Assembly (NCBI GenBank): GCA_035395685.1 | Contig: DAOPBR010000066.1 | Span: 1-11,271, forward strand | Origin: JAKJGA01 sp029554345 | GTDB lineage: Bacteria > Spirochaetota > UBA4802 > JAFGJZ01 | Direction: 5' to 3' | DNA: 11,271 bases | Shown here: in pieces, positions 8,136-11,271 of the stretch | How positions within the stretch are numbered: position 1 is the stretch's first letter | Layout of the letters: every line of letters starts with the position of its first letter | Notes under the pieces: model-generated | Told to the model about the DNA's origin: nothing | The model's database searches: none | The model's input: only the letters and a program-made list of their open reading frames with translations | Position numbers and translations under genes: made by a program

Positions 8136-8171
8136 AAAAAAGTCTTCTCCGGTTTCCCGGACCGGAGAAGA
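8136..8171 (-). terminator. Intrinsic terminator between flaB copy 2 and flaG
   Basis: Arms CTTCTCCGGT (8144-8153) and ACCGGAGAAG (8161-8170) pair perfectly, extended by one T-A pair, around a seven-base loop. On the minus strand the stem is followed by one base and then six T residues (8141-8136). It ends flaB copy 2 transcription, and any read-through feeds flaG. Confidence 0.88.
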
Positions 8172-8214
8172 GTGAAGCAGATCGCACTGCACAACCGCTT
8201 CGGTAATCAGATTC

Positions 8215-9057
8215 TCATTGCAGTAACTTTACGACCAGCTGAGGCTGTGAATTTGCTTGAGACAACATCGCAACACCACTCTGAACGAGAATCTGGTTCT
8301 TTGTGAACTCAACCATTTCCGCCGCCATATCCGCATCCCTTATTCTGGAATCGGCCGCCATCATATTTTCATATGACAGATTCAGCGCTTTGGCCGTGTT
8401 TTCCATTCTGTTGTAATAGGCTCCGAGGTCTGCCCTTTGGCGGTTAAGCCTGTCTAACCCCCGGTCGATGAAACCAAGCATCGTATTTGCTTCTCCAACA
8501 GTGGAAATCGTCCTTTTATTTCCGGCATTCCAGAGATTTAGTGCCCTCGAGCTCATCGTAGTGATGAATGCCCGTATTCTCTGGTTCGCATTAGGTCCGA
8601 CGTGAAAGAACATGCTTCCTGTTTTGCTCGAATGAGCAAAAACTCCGGTGAGCATTTTCATTCTGTTAAATTCGGCTGAAGTTGATATTCTGTCGATTTC
8701 ATCAATCAAAGAAGATACTTCAACCTGAATCTGCTGACGGTCCTGATTTGAATAAATGCCGTTCGCCGCCTGAACAGACAGTGTTCTTACCCTCTGTAAA
8801 ATGTCATTGATCTGCTGAAGTGATCCTTCGGCCACCTGTATGAAAGACAGCCCGTTCATGGTATTCTTCTCAGCCTGGAACAATCCATTGATCTGCGTGC
8901 GCATCTTTTCCGACACAGCAAGACCCGAAGCATCGTCTCCAGCTTTGTTGATCGCCTGACCAGAGGATAATCTCTCAATTGATCGGTCCAAATTCTGAGT
9001 CATTAATTTGAGATGCCTGTTCGCGAATATGGCGCTCATGTTGTGATTGATTCTCAT
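8215..9057 (-). CDS. flaB: Flagellin, spirochaetal FlaB type (copy 2)
   Basis: A 280-residue core filament protein of the periplasmic flagellum, exported by the flagellar type III system (no signal peptide). It has the N-terminal D0/D1 helices (MRINHNMSAIFANR, GDDASGLAVSEKMRTQ), the spirochaetal central block MFFHVGPNANQR, and the C-terminal helices with SRIRDADMAAEM and LVQSGVAMLSQAN; there is no surface D2/D3 domain, as usual for FlaB. It is clearly a paralogue of the adjacent copy but diverged: FFHVGPN instead of WFHIGAN, and a shorter, Arg/Asn-rich middle. GGGAGG lies 5 bases before the ATG. No convincing promoter of its own was found; it is probably co-transcribed with copy 1 and controlled through its structured 290-base leader. 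A strong terminator follows. Confidence 0.95.
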   Translation of the reverse strand: MRINHNMSAIFANRHLKLMTQNLDRSIERLSSGQAINKAGDDASGLAVSEKMRTQINGLFQAEKNTMNGLSFIQVAEGSLQQINDILQRVRTLSVQAANGIYSNQDRQQIQVEVSSLIDEIDRISTSAEFNRMKMLTGVFAHSSKTGSMFFHVGPNANQRIRAFITTMSSRALNLWNAGNKRTISTVGEANTMLGFIDRGLDRLNRQRADLGAYYNRMENTAKALNLSYENMMAADSRIRDADMAAEMVEFTKNQILVQSGVAMLSQANSQPQLVVKLLQ

Positions 9058-9116
9058 AAATCCCTCCCTTGTGTCCTTTAGGCGGATTTATTTATGATTG
9101 TATTTAAATGCCGCCT
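9056..9116 (-). promoter_or_regulatory. Two-state leader before flaB copy 2
   Basis: Two hairpins compete for the same bases in the minus-strand RNA. The first pairs AGGCGG plus AUUUA (9116-9105, one bulged base) with UAAAU plus CCGCCU (9090-9080), 11 pairs. The second pairs AUAAAUCC (9091-9084) with GGAUUUAU (9063-9056), 8 perfect pairs that include the A and U of the start codon and leave the GGGAG of the SD in a loop with other GGA triplets. Both cannot form at once. The first is stronger and transcribed first, so translation would be open by default. Confidence 0.5.
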
Positions 9117-9136
9117 GATTTCGGCATTCTCATCAT

Positions 9137-9173
9137 GAGAAAGCCGTCCTTCTTGCGAAGGTAAGGTTTTCTC
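9137..9173 (-). other. Hairpin with GNRA-type tetraloop in the flaB copy 2 leader
   Basis: The minus strand pairs GAGAAAACC with GGCUUUCUC (one A-C or shifted pair), then an internal loop, then CCUUC with GAAGG around the tetraloop GCAA. Such stable GNRA loops are common in structured RNAs. A short palindrome TTCTCAT-C-ATGAGAA (9127-9141) overlaps one arm and could be an alternative fold or a DNA operator. It matches no riboswitch class that I can recognise. Confidence 0.45.
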
Positions 9174-9185
9174 CTTTATTGCTGT

Positions 9186-9282
9186 CCAAACTGCCCAAAA
9201 TTCAGACAACAATGGAAGCCGGGTTTCCGGCGCCCATTGATGCCTCCCGACATCAAAAGGCGCCGGAAGCCTGGGACAGTTT
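9186..9282 (-). other. Long compound hairpin between the two flagellin genes
   Basis: A perfect 10-pair G+C-rich stem TTCCGGCGCC/GGCGCCGGAA (9225-9234 with 9259-9268) encloses a 2x2 internal loop, a 6-pair stem TTGATG/CATCAA (9237-9242 with 9251-9256) and an 8-base loop that reads UCGGGAGG in the RNA. An outer stem AAACTG/CAGTTT plus CCC/GGG (9188-9196 with 9273-9282, one bulge) closes the structure. No T-run follows, so it is not an ordinary terminator. It may stabilise the mRNA, process the intergenic region or bind a regulator through the GGGAGG loop. Confidence 0.5.
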
Positions 9283-9347
9283 GTTCAAAACACAAGAGAG
9301 GTTTCGAATCAATCACTGATAAAGTTTTCAAAGATCAAACATTCTTC

Positions 9348-9365
9348 TTAAGACAGAAGTCTTAA
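9348..9365 (-). other. Short inverted repeat over the flaB copy 1 stop codon
   Basis: TTAAGAC-AGAA-GTCTTAA is a perfect seven-pair stem that includes the TAA stop (9350-9348). It has no following U-tract, so termination here is doubtful and read-through into flaB copy 2 is likely. Confidence 0.4.
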
Positions 9366-10196
9366 TACTGACTGAGTCTGCAAATTGGCCTGAGAGAGCA
9401 TTGCTGTTCCGCTCTGCACAAGAACCTGATTCTTGGTGAAATCAACCATGACTTCAGCCATATCAGCGTCTCTTATGCGCGATTCAGATGACTGGATATT
9501 TTCAAACGCCGTCATGAGCCCTTTTGAGGTCATTTCGAGACGGTTGTAATATGCCCCGAGATCGGCTCTTTGTTTGGATAATGTCTGAAGGGCATTATCG
9601 AGAATACCTATAGAGGCATTCGCACCGCCTGGAGAAGTTAATGAAAGAGTGATCTTGTTAGTTCCGTCTTTCATTGAAAAAGCCTGCGCAGTCATCGTTC
9701 CGATGTAAACTCTTGTGCGCTGATTTGCATTAGCTCCTATGTGAAACCACATGCTTGCCTTAGGATTCTTTCTGGCGAATTCGCCGGTAAGAATCTTGAA
9801 GCGGTTGAATTCAGCCTGAGATGCAGTTCTGTCGACTTCGTCGACAAGAGCCGATACTTCAACCTGAATAAGCTGACGGTCTTCCGGCGCATAGATACCG
9901 TTTGCTGCCTGAACAGCGAGAACTCTCATTCTCTGGATAATCTTCGCAGTCTGATCAAGATAGCCTTCAGCGGTCTGAACAAAGCTCATTCCGTCTTCGG
10001 TATTTCTTTCAGCCTGGCGGAGACCCATAATCTGAGTTCTCATTTTTTCAGAAACAGCCAAACCGGAAGCATCGTCTCCCGATTTGTTGATTCTTTCGCC
10101 GCTAGAGAGTTTCTGCATGCTTTTATCCACTTCCCAGTGGGTAAACTTAAGAACGCGATTCGCATTGATCGCACCCATGTTGTGATTGATAATCAT
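9348..10196 (-). CDS. flaB: Flagellin, spirochaetal FlaB type (copy 1)
   Basis: A 282-residue periplasmic flagellar core filament protein. It shows the full FlaB pattern: MIINHNMGAINANR, GDDASGLAVSEKMRTQ, GLRQAERNTEDGMSF, QAANGIYAPEDRQLIQVEV, the central SMWFHIGANANQRTR, then KQRADLGAYYNRLE, SESRIRDADMAEVM and LVQSGTAMLSQAN. Only the D0/D1 domains are present. It is closer to the general spirochaetal consensus than copy 2 and is first in the transcription unit, so it is probably the main filament subunit. AAAGGAG lies 8 bases before the ATG and is held in a small hairpin. A sigma-28-like promoter stands about 220 bases upstream, and the leader has further stems. The gene is visibly richer in G+C than the left half of the window. 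Confidence 0.96.
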   Translation of the reverse strand: MIINHNMGAINANRVLKFTHWEVDKSMQKLSSGERINKSGDDASGLAVSEKMRTQIMGLRQAERNTEDGMSFVQTAEGYLDQTAKIIQRMRVLAVQAANGIYAPEDRQLIQVEVSALVDEVDRTASQAEFNRFKILTGEFARKNPKASMWFHIGANANQRTRVYIGTMTAQAFSMKDGTNKITLSLTSPGGANASIGILDNALQTLSKQRADLGAYYNRLEMTSKGLMTAFENIQSSESRIRDADMAEVMVDFTKNQVLVQSGTAMLSQANLQTQSVLRLLS

Positions 10197-10198
10197 AG

Positions 10199-10212
10199 TA
10201 CACTCCTTTGTA
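10199..10212 (-). promoter_or_regulatory. SD-sequestering hairpin of flaB copy 1 (candidate CsrA site)
   Basis: The minus-strand RNA reads AUACA-AAGGAG-UGUAC. UACA pairs with UGUA and the six-base loop AAGGAG is the SD, 2 bases before the AUG. The sequence closely follows the CsrA binding consensus RUACARGGAUGU, with one added A and one added G, and keeps its CA/UG loop closure. flaB mRNA is a known CsrA target in Borrelia, and flagellin mRNA in Bacillus, so the role is plausible; no csrA or fliW gene lies in this window. Confidence 0.6.
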
Positions 10213-10227
10213 TCTTTTTATGTATTT

Positions 10228-10271
10228 GGCTTCCTTGCCAACCGGTCACCGGGCAGCGGTAACCGGAAGCC
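10228..10271 (-). other. Leader hairpin of flaB copy 1
   Basis: In the minus-strand RNA GGCUUCC (10271-10265) pairs with GGAAGCC (10234-10228) and, directly stacked inside, GGUUACCG pairs with CGGUGACC (10264-10257 with 10251-10244, one U-G pair) around a CUGCC loop; a nine-base bulge lies on the 3' side. The same GGCUUCCGG string begins the large stem before flaB copy 2, so the two leaders may share ancestry or a binding partner. Confidence 0.45.
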
Positions 10272-10421
10272 TTGATACCCAAACGCACACAGAGTCAAAG
10301 AAAGTTCCAGGCTTGTATCTGGGCGGATATAAGACGGGAAAAACTATGTCATCAATCTGCAGACTAGCCGTGTTTTGAAAGAACGAGAGGTAGAGTCTAA
10401 TGAGACCTATCCCTGTTCGTA

Positions 10422-10449
10422 ATATCGCCACCAACGGTAGCAGGGTTTA
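10422..10449 (-). promoter_or_regulatory. Sigma-28-like flagellar promoter of the flaB cluster
   Basis: Minus strand: TAAA (10449-10446), 16 bases, GGCGATAT (10429-10422). This matches the sigma-28 (FliA) consensus TAAA-N15-GCCGATAA at all four -35 bases and six of eight -10 bases, with one extra spacer base. Transcription would start near 10415, giving a leader of about 220 bases. A weaker sigma-70-like pair further downstream in the leader is possible. The element overlaps inverted repeats (TATCGCC/GGCGATA). Confidence 0.5.
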
Positions 10450-10459
10450 AGGCGATAGG

Positions 10460-10726
10460 AAGCGATTGTGGGTGAATATAAGATAATAACATGAAATATG
10501 AACTGTAATCATGTTGTTTTTGCTTATGTTGAAAAAAAATGAAATTTATTGTTTTTTGCCCTCAAGCCGGGCGGGCTTCAAAGGCTCCGCCTTTGAGATC
10601 CGGTCTGAAAGTCAGGCGTACTTTATAAGGCTTTGTATTTGTAATATTGCGGGTTATAATTTTAGATTGACGATGAAATTGCTTAATATAAAAGATAATT
10701 GAATCAATTTGTTGAAGATTATTTAA
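10460..10726. other. AT-rich spacer between the flagellin promoter and the rhs fragment
   Basis: Apart from the hairpin pair at 10564-10596 I see no convincing gene here. A 63-codon + strand frame at 10511-10702 has an ATG but no SD, runs across the hairpins and matches nothing I know. Homopolymer A and T runs are frequent. The sharp rise in G+C after 10727 marks the junction with the rhs fragment. Confidence 0.5.
10564..10596. repeat. Paired G+C-rich hairpins, possible dispersed repeat unit
   Basis: Two adjacent perfect inverted repeats, AAGCC-GGGCG-GGCTT (10564-10578) and TCAAAGGC-TCC-GCCTTTGA (10578-10596), sit in otherwise AT-rich DNA. CTCAA (10561-10565) can also pair with TTGAG (10593-10597), so a cruciform fold is possible. 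The form resembles REP-type intergenic elements. Only one copy is in this window, so being dispersed is a guess. Confidence 0.4.
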
Positions 10727-11271
10727 AGCGGAAACGTAATATCCGCGAGCGGAACGGAAGCTTATGTTAAAAACATATTGTACAATGAACACGGACAGAG
10801 AACGGAGATCGACTACGGAAACAATGTGGTGACGAAGTACGCCTACGATGAAGAGAACCTGAGACTGAAGACGATTGAGACGACGAAAGGCGGCCGTACG
10901 ATACAGAGCCTGACTTATGATTACGACGATACGGGCAATGTGACGAGAAGGAGCAATGACGGGTTTCAGACGAAGGACGATAACAGAAAGTTCGCCGAAC
11001 ACAATTACGAATACGACAGTCTGAACAGGCTCGTAAAAGCGAAGGGAAGCTATACGAGAAGCGGACTGATAATCGACAACATGCTGCAGAAGTATGACAC
11101 TAAATATGATTACACTCCTGGCGGAAACATATCGCGCAAGAAACAGAGCGCGTGGGGAGTCGGAACGGAAGGCAACTCGATAACGGATGTGAATCTTTCT
11201 TACGATAACGAGTACAAATACGACTCGCCGAAGCCGCACGCTGTGACGAAGGTCGGAAGCACGGAATATAC
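10727..11271 (+). pseudogene. RHS/YD-repeat protein fragment, 5'-truncated and open at the window end
   Basis: The frame is open from just after a TAA (10724-10726) to the last base, 181 complete codons. The translation carries tandem YD-type repeats: YNEHGQRTEIDYGNN, YAYDEENLRLKTI, TYDYDDTGNVTRR, YEYDSLNRLVKA, YDYTPGGNISRK. This is the RHS / insecticidal toxin complex B-C shell pattern that encloses a C-terminal toxin. Nothing upstream in this frame can start it: no ATG occurs until deep inside and no SD is seen. It therefore looks like a decayed or silent rhs cassette, although a frameshift or sequencing error upstream could mimic this. Codon use (ACG, AAG, GAC, GGC) and G+C differ from the AT-rich genes at left, consistent with transfer or a modular origin. 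A downstream core motif or toxin tip would lie outside the window. Confidence 0.8.

Noticed and set aside
9113..9119. GCCGAAAT on the minus strand (around 9125-9118) as a sigma-28 -10 box for flaB copy 2
   Set aside because: No TAAA lies at 14-16 bases upstream; the nearest candidates are GCTT or CTTT.
9186..9282. Integron attC site
   Set aside because: The stem is palindromic, but I do not see the paired RYYYAAC and GTTRRRY core sites or any cassette structure around it.
9118..9282. Cyclic di-GMP riboswitch in the flaB copy 2 leader
   Set aside because: A GNRA loop and nested stems are present, but the conserved single-stranded segments of the GEMM class are not seen.
9741..10262. 173-codon + strand frame over flaB copy 1
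   Set aside because: It is antisense to an unmistakable flagellin and its product resembles nothing known.
10246..10434. 62-codon minus-strand frame before flaB copy 1
   Set aside because: It begins at TTG within the promoter region, has no SD, and covers the structured leader.
10400..10460. tRNA- or tmRNA-like segment (GTTCGTA, TATCGCCACCA, GGCGATA)
   Set aside because: The possible acceptor arms are in the wrong order, the T-stem cannot pair and there is no D-arm or anticodon arm; the pairing fits promoter-associated repeats better.
10562..11239. Long minus-strand open frame of 225 codons
   Set aside because: It is antisense to the YD-repeat translation, which is clearly the coding strand; the Val/Arg/Ile-rich product matches no family and has no SD.

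Overview
The window looks like chromosomal DNA from a spirochaete. The clearest evidence is two adjacent flagellins of the periplasmic FlaB type: about 280 residues, D0/D1 domains only, with the central SM(W/F)FH(I/V)G(A/P)NxNQR block typical of spirochaete FlaB, followed by a flaG-like gene. From memory of the family, the flagellins resemble Leptospira-like and deep-branching spirochaete FlaB at least as much as Treponema FlaB; I cannot fix the genus. Base composition is AT-rich in the left half and visibly richer in G+C in the flagellin block and the rhs fragment.

Left block (1-5990). The tail of an unidentified + strand gene overlaps bpt, a leucyl/arginyl-tRNA:protein transferase of the N-degron pathway. 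Tail to tail with bpt, sharing 13 bases, lies a minus-strand pair. The first gene of the pair is a membrane-anchored class III adenylate cyclase with an extracytoplasmic sensor and HAMP domain. The second, 8 bases downstream, is a 1017-residue exported protein with the order FecR - fibronectin-like repeats - PEGA - PQQ-type beta-propeller. A sigma-70-like promoter precedes the cyclase.

Middle block (5965-7669). A small monocistronic minus-strand gene encodes an 87-residue protein I do not recognise. It has a good promoter, a strong Shine-Dalgarno (SD) sequence and a clean intrinsic terminator, and the protein carries an internal duplication. Its promoter shares its -35 region with a divergent promoter for an MFS transporter on the + strand.

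Right block (7756-10449, minus strand). The order of transcription is flaB copy 1, flaB copy 2, flaG. A sigma-28-like promoter (TAAA-N16-GGCGATAT) lies about 220 bases before copy 1. The non-coding parts are the most interesting feature of the window. The SD sequences of flaB copy 1 and of flaG each sit in a small hairpin with the identical six-base loop AAGGAG, the form expected of CsrA/RsmA binding sites. flaB copy 2 has a leader that can fold in two mutually exclusive ways, one of which hides its SD and start codon. A strong terminator stands directly before the flaG SD hairpin. Together these suggest that output of the three filament genes is set after transcription starts; this is inference from sequence alone.

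Right edge (10450-11271). An AT-rich spacer with a compact hairpin repeat leads into a fragment of an RHS/YD-repeat protein that has no start codon, begins just after an in-frame stop and runs off the window. It looks like a 5'-truncated or silent rhs cassette.
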